64,000 nt of DNA from an uncultured Lachnospiraceae bacterium. Its GTDB lineage: Bacteria > Bacillota > Clostridia > Lachnospirales > Lachnospiraceae. The stretch lies in the NCBI GenBank assembly GCA_947625775.1, contig CANQPM010000015.1, forward strand, positions 31,038 through 95,037, read 5' to 3'. The first letter of the stretch is position 1. Every line of letters begins with the position of its first letter. A model generated the notes under the pieces. The model was not told the origin of the DNA, did not search any database, and was given only the letters and a program-made list of their open reading frames with translations. Below are positions 25,623-34,946 of the stretch, piece by piece. The position numbers and the translations under genes were made by a program.

Positions 25623-27407
25623 ATGTTTGAGGAGTATAGAAAAAAGATAAGGGATTATGTGTTCCATACAAATTCACAGCTTTTGAAGTTCAATGCTATT
25701 GTGCTTGTCGGACTGATTGCGTGTACTCTGGTGCTGGTGATAGAGTCCATAATGAAGTATGACAGCGACGGCATTATTACGCTTGCGGTTACTTGGGCTT
25801 ATCTCGTGATTATATTGGTTGCATGCAATCTGTACCCAAAGAAGATAGGGCTGTTTTCGGCGGTCAGCGTAAGCTTTGTGAACCTGCTTGCATTTCCGTA
25901 CATGCTTTTGTTTGCAAACGGAGGGGGAATAAAGTCGGGCATGCCCGTGTGGCTCACGCTGGGGCTGATTTTGCTCTGTATGCTGACAAGCGGCTGGTAT
26001 TTTAAGATTCTGATGCCGCTTACAGCCGTGGTAGACGTGATTATGCTTATATACGCGTATCACCATACATACCTGTTTGAATATGATTTGGGCGAGTATT
26101 ATTATTATCAGGATAACATTATCGCGATTCTGGCGGTGGCGGGCTCTACAGGGCTTGTATTGAAGTATCAGCAGAGCGTGGAGGAGCGCCAGAAAAAGAA
26201 GATTGAGGAGGCTATGCACTCCGCGGAGAGCGAGAAGGTAAACGCGCAGAACGCAAACGTGGCGAAGACAAATTTTCTCGCAAACATGTCGCACGACATA
26301 CGCACGCCCATGAACGCGATAGTAGGCATGACGGATATCGCAAGGTATAACATTGACGACAAGGCTAAGGTAATGGATTGCCTTGACAAGATAAACGCTT
26401 CATCGACACAGCTTTTGAACCTGCTCAACAACATTCTTGACATGTCGGAGATAGAGTCAAAAGATTTGAAACTCAAAGAGGGCCAGTTCAACATAATAGA
26501 GCTTGTCGAGAATGTGCAGCTTGTGCTTTCACAGATGGCGCGCAGCAGGCGCGTGGATTTTGAGGTGAAGCATGACATAAAGGACGCAAACCTTATCGGC
26601 GATTCCGTAAGATTTCGTCAGGTGCTTATGAACATAATAAGCAACAGCATAAAGTTCACGGAGGCGTTTGGCAGCGTAAAGGTGAACGTCAGCCAGACGC
26701 AGGCTGCGCAGGACGGTTATGAGGGCTTTGACATTACGGTGGAGGACACTGGCATAGGCATGAGCGAGGAGTTTATCGCGGGCGATATATTTAAGCCCTT
26801 CGAGCGCGCTGACTCAAAATTTGTGCGCAAGAGCGAGGGCAGCGGCATAGGCATGAGCATTACAAAGAGCATAGTTGACGCTATGGGCGCTGATATGAAG
26901 ATTGAAAGCAAGCTTGGCGAGGGAACGCGCTTTTTCATACATGTCGAATTTAAGATGGACCACAATCTGACAAATGAGTTTAAAGACGGAAATGACGGCA
27001 CAAGGATACTTAACGCAAAGGATAAAAATATACTTATAGTAGAGGACAATGAGATAAACATGGAAATCATAAAGGCAATACTGGAGCGGACAGAGGCAAA
27101 TCTTGTCTGCGCGTGGGACGCGGAGGAGGCTATTGATATTTACAGCGAATCCCATGAGGATTACTTTGATTTGATACTTATGGATATCCAGATGCCTGGA
27201 ATGGACGGCTACAGCGCGACAAAGGCGATACGCTGCATGGAAAGAAACGACGCGCTGACAATACCAATCATAGCAATGACGGCAAACGCGTTTGCGCAGG
27301 ATATAGAAAAGGCGCTTGCGTCGGGAATGAACGCGCATATTGCCAAGCCGATAGACATTGATGAGCTGTTTCAGAAGATGTACCATTATCTTTATGCCGT
27401 GAAATAA
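25623..27407 (+). CDS. Membrane hybrid sensor histidine kinase/response regulator
   Basis: I start at the ATG at 25623 (MFEEYRKK). The 594-residue protein has about six transmembrane helices (22-185), a coiled linker, and HisKA with phospho-acceptor H224 (NMSHDIRTPMNAIVG). HATPase follows, with N-box NIISNSIKFT and G-box GSGIGMSIT. The C-terminal receiver has Asp521 (LILMDIQMPG) and the usual KPI lysine. There is no periplasmic sensor domain of any size, so it may sense the membrane. Its partner regulator is not adjacent. Confidence 0.92.
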   Translation: MFEEYRKKIRDYVFHTNSQLLKFNAIVLVGLIACTLVLVIESIMKYDSDGIITLAVTWAYLVIILVACNLYPKKIGLFSAVSVSFVNLLAFPYMLLFANGGGIKSGMPVWLTLGLILLCMLTSGWYFKILMPLTAVVDVIMLIYAYHHTYLFEYDLGEYYYYQDNIIAILAVAGSTGLVLKYQQSVEERQKKKIEEAMHSAESEKVNAQNANVAKTNFLANMSHDIRTPMNAIVGMTDIARYNIDDKAKVMDCLDKINASSTQLLNLLNNILDMSEIESKDLKLKEGQFNIIELVENVQLVLSQMARSRRVDFEVKHDIKDANLIGDSVRFRQVLMNIISNSIKFTEAFGSVKVNVSQTQAAQDGYEGFDITVEDTGIGMSEEFIAGDIFKPFERADSKFVRKSEGSGIGMSITKSIVDAMGADMKIESKLGEGTRFFIHVEFKMDHNLTNEFKDGNDGTRILNAKDKNILIVEDNEINMEIIKAILERTEANLVCAWDAEEAIDIYSESHEDYFDLILMDIQMPGMDGYSATKAIRCMERNDALTIPIIAMTANAFAQDIEKALASGMNAHIAKPIDIDELFQKMYHYLYAVK

Positions 27408-27493
27408 ACAGCAGGCAGGGTGTACGTGTGAAATGCTGTCAAATAAAGCCTTGAAAATGCTTAAATGGCAGACGCAGTGAAGGGAGTGTGGTT

Positions 27494-28675
27494 ATGATTA
27501 AGGTTGAAAAACTGACGCGACTGGGAGAGCTTATACAGGAGAGTGTAGGGCGCGGCGAGGTCGCGGGAGTAAATCTATGTGTTGTTCATGATGGCGAGGA
27601 GGTCTATTACGCGGAGGCAGGATATGCGGATATGGCAAACGGCAGAAAAATAAGCCGCGACAGTATTTTCAGGCTTTACTCAATGACAAAGCCGATCACG
27701 TCAGCCGCCATAATGCTGCTTATGGAGCGTGGCGTTGTGGATCTGCTTGATCCAATAGAAAAATACATACCGAGCTTCAAAAATATAATGGTCGCTTCTG
27801 AGAGCGGTGACATGCCTGCAAATAGAAAGCCCGACATCAAGGACTGTTTATCCATGACTACGGGGCTGCCATATAATGAAGATCCCGATCCTGCGAGCAT
27901 TGACGTAAAGAAGGTCTATGACGAGCTGGAGAAAAGGCTTTACTCTGAAAATCCTATGACAACGCTTGAATTTGCTTCAAAGCTTGGAGAAGGACGGCTT
28001 GCCTTTCAGCCTGGAGCGGGCTGGCGGTACGGCACGAGCGCCGATGTGCTTGGCGCTGTCGTAGAGGCTGCAAGCGGCATGGGGTTTGGGGAGTTTTTGA
28101 GAAAAGAGTTTTTTGAGCCGCTTGGCATGGAAGATACGGATTTTAGGATTTCTGAGGAGAAAAGGGGCAGACTTGCCAAGGTGTATGAGCGTACGTCAGA
28201 CGGGCTTATTGAGTATCACGGAAACCGTCTTGGCATATGTAACCATATGGATTCAGACATACGCTTTGAGTCAGGGGGAGCGGGGCTTGTATCGACTATC
28301 GGGGATTACAGGCATTTTGCGCAGATGCTTTTAAACGGCGGCGAATACAAGGGACGGACTTATCTGTCACCCGCGACAGTAAGGTATATGACAAATGCCG
28401 CGCTATTGCCGCATCAGCAAAAGATGCTTAACAGTTGGGAAAATCTTGCGGGATATACATACGGCAACCTCATGCGCATAATGAAAAATCCGTCGTTAGG
28501 AATTATAAACGGCTCAATGGGAGAGTACGGCTGGGACGGTTGGCTTGGCCCGTATTTTGCCAATATGCCTGCTGAGAATATGACATTTTTAATGATGGTG
28601 CAGTTAAAAGATGCGGGGACATTCACTCTTACAAGAAAGTTGAGAAACGCGCTGGCGGCGTCATTGCAGCAGTGA
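27494..28675 (+). CDS. Serine hydrolase, class C beta-lactamase/esterase family
   Basis: I start at the ATG at 27494, 7 nt after GGGAG. The 393-residue protein carries the S-x-x-K motif as S63-M-T-K66 in RLYSMTKPIT, and the Y-x-S motif in WRYGTSADVLG (about 171-181). These fit PF00144 serine hydrolases, a group including esterases and peptidases. No signal peptide is present, arguing against beta-lactam resistance and for a cytoplasmic esterase. It is followed by a carbonic anhydrase gene. Confidence 0.85.
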   Translation: MIKVEKLTRLGELIQESVGRGEVAGVNLCVVHDGEEVYYAEAGYADMANGRKISRDSIFRLYSMTKPITSAAIMLLMERGVVDLLDPIEKYIPSFKNIMVASESGDMPANRKPDIKDCLSMTTGLPYNEDPDPASIDVKKVYDELEKRLYSENPMTTLEFASKLGEGRLAFQPGAGWRYGTSADVLGAVVEAASGMGFGEFLRKEFFEPLGMEDTDFRISEEKRGRLAKVYERTSDGLIEYHGNRLGICNHMDSDIRFESGGAGLVSTIGDYRHFAQMLLNGGEYKGRTYLSPATVRYMTNAALLPHQQKMLNSWENLAGYTYGNLMRIMKNPSLGIINGSMGEYGWDGWLGPYFANMPAENMTFLMMVQLKDAGTFTLTRKLRNALAASLQQ

Positions 28676-28703
28676 GCGGCAGTATATGGAGGAGATGAGG
28701 AAA

Positions 28704-29288
28704 ATGAGCGCAGGCGTTACATATATGGCAGCGGAGGCTGTCAGTAAATTAAAGGAAGGAAATTTGCGCTATATCAGCGCGGATAGGAATGAGGGTGATG
28801 TTTCTGCGGCTGTCCGCCTTAGAACCTGCGCCGAAGGGCAGAAACCGTATGCGATTGTAATTACCTGTTCGGATTCGCGCGTGATGCCAGAGAGCATTTT
28901 CAGCGCGGGGATAGGCGATTTGTTTGTCATACGCGTGGCAGGCAACGTGATTGACAATCATCAGCTTGGCAGCATTGAATACGCGGCGGAGCATCTTGGC
29001 TGCAGGCTGATTTTAGTCATGGGGCACAATCACTGCGGGGCAGTTGACGCCGTGATTAACCACAATCCCGAAGGCTACATAAAATTTATAACCGATGAGA
29101 TAAAAAAGGCAATAGGCGATGAAACCGATACCTACAAGGCATGCTGTCTTAATGTCCAATACTGTATGAAGCTGATAGAGGACAGCTTTGAAATCCAAAA
29201 GGAGGAAACAGAGCACGGTCTGCGCGTGATGGGCGCGATATACCATTTGGAGGACGGGAGAGTGGATTTCCTTACACCACATCCTTAA
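28704..29288 (+). CDS. Beta-class carbonic anhydrase
   Basis: The zinc enzyme hydrates CO2 to bicarbonate. The ligands and dyad are C55, D57 and R59 (TCSDSRV) and H108 and C111 (MGHNHCGA). I chose the ATG at 28704 because GGAGGAG lies 9 nt upstream. In-frame ATGs at 28686 and 28695 give slightly longer forms. The protein is about 194 residues, within the usual range. The 3' end overlaps the convergent ABC exporter gene by 17 nt. Confidence 0.9.
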   Translation: MSAGVTYMAAEAVSKLKEGNLRYISADRNEGDVSAAVRLRTCAEGQKPYAIVITCSDSRVMPESIFSAGIGDLFVIRVAGNVIDNHQLGSIEYAAEHLGCRLILVMGHNHCGAVDAVINHNPEGYIKFITDEIKKAIGDETDTYKACCLNVQYCMKLIEDSFEIQKEETEHGLRVMGAIYHLEDGRVDFLTPHP

Positions 29289-31050
29289 GCTGCGCGGTGT
29301 ACAGCTTATAATATGCCCCCTTTTTAGCCATAAGCTCTGCTGCATTTCCTTCCTCAACAATGCCGCCGTTGTCAATTACAAAAATTCTGTCCGCTTTTTG
29401 AATGGTAGACAGCCTGTGCGCGATGACAAATGAAGTCCTGCCCTTTAAAAGCGCCTCGATTCCGTCTTGCACAAGGAGCTCAGTTTTGGTGTCAATGCTG
29501 GAGGTTGCCTCATCAAGTATCAGAATCTTTGGCATGCTCACCATAGTGCGCGCAAACGCGAGCAGCTGTTTCTGACCGACAGAAAGACCGCCGCCGCGTT
29601 CTTCAAGCCTAGTGTCATAGCCGTCGGGAAGTTGGCTTATAAATTCATGCGCATGTACGGCTTTTGCGGCGGCGATGATTTCCTCATCAGTCGCGTCAAG
29701 CTTTCCGTATGCGATATTTTCTTTAATGGTGCCCGTAAAGAGGAAATTGTCCTGTGTCATAATTCCCATCTGGCGTCTCAGGCTCTCAATGCTGACAGAT
29801 TTTATGTCATGTCCGTCAATTTTTATCGTGCCGCCCTGAACATCGTAAAAGCGGCTGAGCAGATTTACAATCGTAGTCTTTCCAGCGCCTGTAGGTCCTA
29901 CGAGCGCGATTGTTTCCCCTTGGTTAATATGGAAGCTTACGTTTTCAAGAACTTTTACGCCTTCTTCGTAGTAGAAGCTGACATTTTCAAAATCAATTGT
30001 GCCAGAAATTTCAGGCATTTCAGCCACGCCCTCGTCATCAGTAATTTCAGGCTTTGTGTCGAGTATCTCAAAAATCCTTTCCGCGCCTGAAATGTTTGTT
30101 ATGAGCTGATTATAAAAATTGCTTAAATTCATAATCGGCTGCCAGAACATTGAAATATATGAGCCGAAGGCGACGAGCGTACCGATGGAAACTTTGTCAA
30201 CGCCCATTATTATAATGCCTGCATACCAAAGGGATATGTTTCCAAGCCCCCAGCAGAAATCCACTATCGATCCGAAAGCGTCGGCATATTTTACAGCCTC
30301 CATAAATGCTCCCCTGTGCTCATCGACAAGCTTATAAAAAGTGTCATGTGTTTCGCTTTCGGCGTTAAAGCTTTGGATAATGCGTATTCCCGACAAGTCC
30401 TCATGCACGAAGGCATTCAGGTTTGAGCCCTTTTTCCTGTAAATCTGCCAGCGCTTATGTGAGCGCAGTTGTATAAACCATACGCCGACGGTCATAAGCG
30501 GAATGCTTATCAACGCCGCCGCAGCGAGCCGTGCGTTTTTCACAAACATTATTGCGACTACGGAGCATACGGTTATAAAATCGGGAATAAGCGTAGTCAC
30601 GCTGTTTGAAAGCACATCCTTAAGGGAGTTGATGTCGCCGATAATGCGCGCAAGGATTTTGCCTGTCGGTCTGCTGTCAAAAAACTTAAAGTCCAAAGTC
30701 TGAATGTGCGTGTAGAGCTGCTGTCGTATTTCGACAAGCACCTTGTTGCATACCTTTGACATAATATACATTCTAAGCTTGACAAGGACTATCATCACGG
30801 CGTTTAGGCATATTGCTATGCCGACGAGCCTGTAAAGCCCGCCCAAATCCCCTATGGAAATATGCCTGTCAATAGCCGCTTCGATAATCAAAGGATTTAT
30901 AAGATTTACCGCGACGCAGTAAGCCATTATAAAAAGCACGGCGATTAAGGCGGATTTATGTTTAAGCATATAAGCAAACAGCCTTCCAAGCGTCTGCAGC
31001 TTGCTTTTTTCGTTTAGAGTTTCGTCTTGTTTGTATGAATTAACTGACAT
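29272..31050 (-). CDS. ABC exporter half-transporter, catalytic-site subunit of pair 1
   Basis: A 592-residue fused membrane-ATPase subunit: a six-helix domain (about 28-320), then the ATPase (about 345-592). Walker A is GPTGAGKTT, Walker B ends LILDEATSSID with the catalytic Glu, and the signature is LSVGQ rather than LSGGQ. The partner gene upstream (31117-32835) has the opposite defects, so the two make a heterodimer with one canonical and one degenerate site. Such exporters move drugs, lipids or peptides; the cargo cannot be read. Its 3' end overlaps the carbonic anhydrase gene. Confidence 0.9.
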   Translation of the reverse strand: MSVNSYKQDETLNEKSKLQTLGRLFAYMLKHKSALIAVLFIMAYCVAVNLINPLIIEAAIDRHISIGDLGGLYRLVGIAICLNAVMIVLVKLRMYIMSKVCNKVLVEIRQQLYTHIQTLDFKFFDSRPTGKILARIIGDINSLKDVLSNSVTTLIPDFITVCSVVAIMFVKNARLAAAALISIPLMTVGVWFIQLRSHKRWQIYRKKGSNLNAFVHEDLSGIRIIQSFNAESETHDTFYKLVDEHRGAFMEAVKYADAFGSIVDFCWGLGNISLWYAGIIIMGVDKVSIGTLVAFGSYISMFWQPIMNLSNFYNQLITNISGAERIFEILDTKPEITDDEGVAEMPEISGTIDFENVSFYYEEGVKVLENVSFHINQGETIALVGPTGAGKTTIVNLLSRFYDVQGGTIKIDGHDIKSVSIESLRRQMGIMTQDNFLFTGTIKENIAYGKLDATDEEIIAAAKAVHAHEFISQLPDGYDTRLEERGGGLSVGQKQLLAFARTMVSMPKILILDEATSSIDTKTELLVQDGIEALLKGRTSFVIAHRLSTIQKADRIFVIDNGGIVEEGNAAELMAKKGAYYKLYTAQLKDVV

Positions 31051-31116
31051 TAAAGAGAACAGCTCCTTTCCCAGTCATCTGAAATTTGTCGTGGTGTTTT
31101 TTACTTTAGGTCTGTT

Positions 31117-32835
31117 TTAGACCTGACCGTATTGTGACACATATGTCATATAATACAGACCTTTCTTTTCCATAAGCTCCTCGTGCGTGCCGTGCTCTGC
31201 GATTGAGCCGTTGTCCAGTACTATGATTTCGTCTGCGTGGCGTACGGCGCTTATGCGATGCGCTATGATAAGCTTGGTGGTGTCAGAAAGCGTATTCAGC
31301 ATTTTTTGTATCTCATGCTCTGTTTCCATATCCAGCGCCGAGGTTGAGTCGTCCATTATGAGTATAGGAGTATGTTTTGCCAATGCCCGCGCAATGCTTA
31401 TGCGCTGCTTCTGACCTCCTGAAAGTCCTACTCCGCGCTCACCGATGACTGTCTCGTATTCGTCTGCCATTCGCTCTATAAAGCTGCTTGCCTGTGCGTC
31501 TTTTGACGCCTTGCGCACTATTGCCTCGCTTACCGCCGACTTTTTGCCGAGCTTGACATTCTCGTTGATCGTGTCGGAAAAAAGAAATACGTCCTGCATT
31601 ACGACTGATATGCTGCTCCTAAGCTGCGAAAGCGAGAGCCTTGTGATGTCAACCCCGTCAAGGCAGATAGTCCCGCCCGTGGCATCATAAAGACGCTGCA
31701 AAAGCTGCACCACAGAGGTTTTTCCTGCGCCCGTCGCCCCCATAATGCCGACGGTAGAGCCTGCCGCGGCTTTAAACGAAATATCGTGTAGTATTTCGTG
31801 CATATCCTCCTTGTGGAAAGACACATTGCGAAACTCTATCTCGCCACGTACCTTGTCAAGTACGACAGGGTCTTCAGGCTCTTTTATTACAGGCTGGACC
31901 TCGTATATTTTGTTGATCTTTTTATTTGAGGCAAGCCCTGCCGATAAATCGTTTGAAAGCCAGCCGAGCATTTCCATGGGCCATACTATATTGTTTGAGT
32001 ATTCGAGAAAAGCTCCGAGCGTGCCAAGCGTAATTTTCCCGCCTATTACAAGCTTTCCGCCGATTAAAAGGACGAACATCAGTATAAGCTTTGTGATGAT
32101 CTGCAGGTAAGGATAGTAGCGCACTATCACCTTTGACTGTTTCATATTGAGCTCATAGTACCGCTCATTGTGCGACAAAAATTTCCTGATTTCAAATTTC
32201 TCGCGGGCAAACGCCTTGACAGTGCGCACGCCTGCAATGTTTTCCTCGGCTACGGTGTTGAGCCTTGAGTTTTCGTCGCTTATTTCCTCGTAGATAGCGC
32301 CGAGCTTCCTTTCCATACAAATCGCGACAGTCGCGGACAAAACCATGGCGGCAGTCGGTATGACGGCGAGCGGGGCATAGAGCCTGTACATGCAGAAAAG
32401 CACGACGCACGTGTGAAAGGCAACCTCTATAGTGAGCATGCCGACATACGAAATAGTGTTCCATACGCGGTCAATATCGTCTTTGACGCGCGCCATAAGC
32501 TCGCCTGTGTTCGTCTTGTCAAAGAAGCCAGCGCTTAGCCCCTGAATGTGGTCGAAAAGCTTTTTGCGCATATCGGAGGCGATGGCGGAGCCCGTCTTGT
32601 CAAATGTGTATTCCTTTGTATATTGGAAAATGCACCTGCCGACGCCGACCATAAAGATGCCCGCAAGCAGACGCGGCAGCAGCGCGGTATTTCCACCGAT
32701 GATGACGTCGTCTATTATGTGCATCGTAAGCATAGGCGCAAGCATATCAAGCGACACGCTTATCACAAGCGACGCTATGGCAAACAGATAGCTCCATTTG
32801 TATTCCCATATGTAGGTTGATAGTTTTTTCCTCAT
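31117..32835 (-). CDS. ABC exporter half-transporter, degenerate-site subunit of pair 1
   Basis: A 572-residue protein with six membrane helices (about 12-300) and an ATPase domain. Walker A is GATGAGKTS, the signature is the canonical LSGGQ, but the Walker B end is LIMDDSTSALD, with Asp in place of the catalytic Glu. It is first in a two-gene operon with the subunit at 29272-31050, separated by 66 bp. A hairpin-terminator on this strand lies in its 5' leader (32919 to 32890), suggesting attenuation. Confidence 0.9.
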   Translation of the reverse strand: MRKKLSTYIWEYKWSYLFAIASLVISVSLDMLAPMLTMHIIDDVIIGGNTALLPRLLAGIFMVGVGRCIFQYTKEYTFDKTGSAIASDMRKKLFDHIQGLSAGFFDKTNTGELMARVKDDIDRVWNTISYVGMLTIEVAFHTCVVLFCMYRLYAPLAVIPTAAMVLSATVAICMERKLGAIYEEISDENSRLNTVAEENIAGVRTVKAFAREKFEIRKFLSHNERYYELNMKQSKVIVRYYPYLQIITKLILMFVLLIGGKLVIGGKITLGTLGAFLEYSNNIVWPMEMLGWLSNDLSAGLASNKKINKIYEVQPVIKEPEDPVVLDKVRGEIEFRNVSFHKEDMHEILHDISFKAAAGSTVGIMGATGAGKTSVVQLLQRLYDATGGTICLDGVDITRLSLSQLRSSISVVMQDVFLFSDTINENVKLGKKSAVSEAIVRKASKDAQASSFIERMADEYETVIGERGVGLSGGQKQRISIARALAKHTPILIMDDSTSALDMETEHEIQKMLNTLSDTTKLIIAHRISAVRHADEIIVLDNGSIAEHGTHEELMEKKGLYYMTYVSQYGQV

Positions 32836-32889
32836 TTTTCCCCCTGCCTGTTCCTAGTAAAATAAAATTCAATTTAACCCCTAAAAAGC

Positions 32890-32919
32890 AAAAAAAGCAC
32901 GGAAGAAAAACTTCCGCGC
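32890..32919 (-). terminator. Leader terminator upstream of ABC pair 1
   Basis: On the minus strand GCGCGGAAG pairs with CTTCCGTGC (one G-U pair) across TTTTT, followed by seven T. It lies about 55 bp before the start codon and downstream of the minus-strand promoter, so it would stop transcription early unless relieved. Confidence 0.65.
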
Positions 32920-32958
32920 CAAATATATCTTAAAAATATGTGTGCAGATATTACTATT

Positions 32959-32987
32959 AACATACTATCATATTGTGTGAATGTCAA
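32959..32987 (-). promoter_or_regulatory. Minus-strand promoter of ABC pair 1
   Basis: On the minus strand TTGACA (32987-32982), 17-bp spacer, TATGTT (32964-32959). The predicted leader is about 115 nt and contains the terminator-like hairpin. Confidence 0.55.
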
Positions 32988-33056
32988 TAATTTTTTGAAA
33001 TTTTGGTGATAAATTTTGGTAATATTTTGGCAGTATTTTGTCAAAATCAGATAGAA

Positions 33057-33085
33057 TTGAATATATACTTGTGATACAATATAAA
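33057..33085 (+). promoter_or_regulatory. Plus-strand promoter of ABC pair 2
   Basis: TTGAAT (33057-33062), 17-bp spacer, TATAAA (33080-33085), 28 bp before the start codon at 33114. Confidence 0.55.
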
Positions 33086-33113
33086 ATAAATTTTAAGAGA
33101 AAGCGGGCTCAAA

Positions 33114-34946
33114 ATGGAAACTTTAAGATTTGGATACAAATTTTTCAAAAAAAGCATGCCTGTTGCGGTATTTGCGGAGCTGCTGAGTCTTTTAGGCATT
33201 TATGCCGAACTTCTGCTCCCGCTTTTGACAGGGATACTGATTGACTTTGTCATACAGAGCGGGCAGATTGCTGATGACAGCGGCGGAATGTTCCATTTTC
33301 TGCTTACAGGCAGGTTTGGCGGCGCGCACAGCATGAAGCTTTTTTGGTCGATTGCGGCGGTTTATATTCTGCTTGTTGCTATAAGGATTGGCTTTATATA
33401 TGCGCGCGACCTTATGCAGGAGTGGATAGGCTTGAAGCTGGAAACAGAGCTTCGCTATGAAACATACGGCAAGCTGATGGAGCTGGATTCCGCAACCATT
33501 TCAGACTATAATTCGGGCGAGCTTCTGCAGATTTTAAACAGCGACACCATTATGTTTAAGGAGCTTTTCGCGCACAGGCTTCCCTATCTTGTCGATGCGG
33601 TATTTATGCTGGCGGTCACGCTCATACTGATTGCGGGCATCAACATTTCGTTTATTGTAATTCCGCTGATACTGATGCCGTTTCTAGTAAAGGCAGTGCT
33701 CGACTTCAAGAAAAAGGCGCGCATAAATTTTCAGGATATCCGCAGCAAAAGCTCAGAGATGAACCTGACCGTTCAGGAAAATATCGCGGCGGTGCGCATT
33801 GTGCGCTCATTCACAAACGAGGAGCTGGAAAAGGAGAAGTTTTGCGTTTCTAACCAAAACCTGCTCAATTCCCGCCTGCAGCAGATTTGGCTCTCGTCAA
33901 AATTTGACCTGACGTTTAATTCCATAAAGCAAATAGCGTATATCGGGACTATTATTATCGGTGCTGTCTTAGTTATGAACGGATATATGACCGTGGGATA
34001 TATTTTGTCCTCATCTACATATGTGCTAAGGATTATGAACAACATTACGGGCTTGAACAATCACATTTTCAATATGCAGCAGCAGACAATAGCGGGCTTG
34101 GAGCTGAAGCATTTTATGGAAAAAAGCAGCAATGTCCCTGACAGCGGGGAGCAAAGCCTTAGGTGCGACGCGCCTGACATTGAGCTAAAAAACGTGTCGC
34201 TTAATATTGACGGACAGGAAATTTTGAAAAACATAAATGTAAGCGTTCCTTACGGCAAAAAGCTTGGCATTGTGGGGGAAACAGGCTCGGGAAAGAGTGT
34301 CCTTTTAAAGACGCTTGTGCGCACGCGCGACATCACGGGCGGCAGCATTACCATAGACGGACACGACATAAAGGAATTTGGGCTTGACAGCCTGCGCAGA
34401 ATGTACTCCTATGTATTTCAGGACGTATTTCTGTTTTCAAACACGATAGAGTCGAATATCGCATACAGCAGGTCTGACATTGACGAGCGCATGGTTACTC
34501 AGGCGGCGGAGCATGCGCAGGCGGCAAAATTCATCGACACGCTTGCTGACCGCTACAAAACCATAGTGGGAGAGAGAGGCTTGGGCATTTCGGGCGGGCA
34601 GAAGCAGAGGGTATCCATTGCGAGGGCTTTCCACAAAAATGCGCCAGTCTTTATCTTAGACGACTCCACCAGCGCGCTTGATGTAAACACAGAGCGTATT
34701 TTGCTAAAAGACATTGAGGACAATTTTAAGGAAAAGACAGTTATAATCACGGCGCACAGGTTTTCGTCGGTAGTAAACTGCGATGAAATACTGTACATGC
34801 GCGACGGTGAAATCACTGAGAGGGGCACGTTTGAGGAGCTGATGGCGCTCGGCGGAAGCTTTGCCCATGTCTACAATGTGCAGCAACAGCAGCAGGCGTC
34901 AGTGGTGGATTATGACAGTCTTGCAGAAAAGAGCGGGGGAAAATAA
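33114..34946 (+). CDS. ABC exporter half-transporter, degenerate-site subunit of pair 2
   Basis: A 610-residue subunit with the six-helix domain (about 18-320) and an ATPase (about 350-590). Walker A is GETGSGKSV, the signature is ISGGQ, and Walker B ends FILDDSTSALD, with Asp replacing the catalytic Glu. The C-terminal tail is Gln-rich. It forms an operon with the following gene: its TAA and the next ATG share one base. Arrangement and residue pattern mirror pair 1 on the other strand. Confidence 0.9.
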   Translation: METLRFGYKFFKKSMPVAVFAELLSLLGIYAELLLPLLTGILIDFVIQSGQIADDSGGMFHFLLTGRFGGAHSMKLFWSIAAVYILLVAIRIGFIYARDLMQEWIGLKLETELRYETYGKLMELDSATISDYNSGELLQILNSDTIMFKELFAHRLPYLVDAVFMLAVTLILIAGINISFIVIPLILMPFLVKAVLDFKKKARINFQDIRSKSSEMNLTVQENIAAVRIVRSFTNEELEKEKFCVSNQNLLNSRLQQIWLSSKFDLTFNSIKQIAYIGTIIIGAVLVMNGYMTVGYILSSSTYVLRIMNNITGLNNHIFNMQQQTIAGLELKHFMEKSSNVPDSGEQSLRCDAPDIELKNVSLNIDGQEILKNINVSVPYGKKLGIVGETGSGKSVLLKTLVRTRDITGGSITIDGHDIKEFGLDSLRRMYSYVFQDVFLFSNTIESNIAYSRSDIDERMVTQAAEHAQAAKFIDTLADRYKTIVGERGLGISGGQKQRVSIARAFHKNAPVFILDDSTSALDVNTERILLKDIEDNFKEKTVIITAHRFSSVVNCDEILYMRDGEITERGTFEELMALGGSFAHVYNVQQQQQASVVDYDSLAEKSGGK

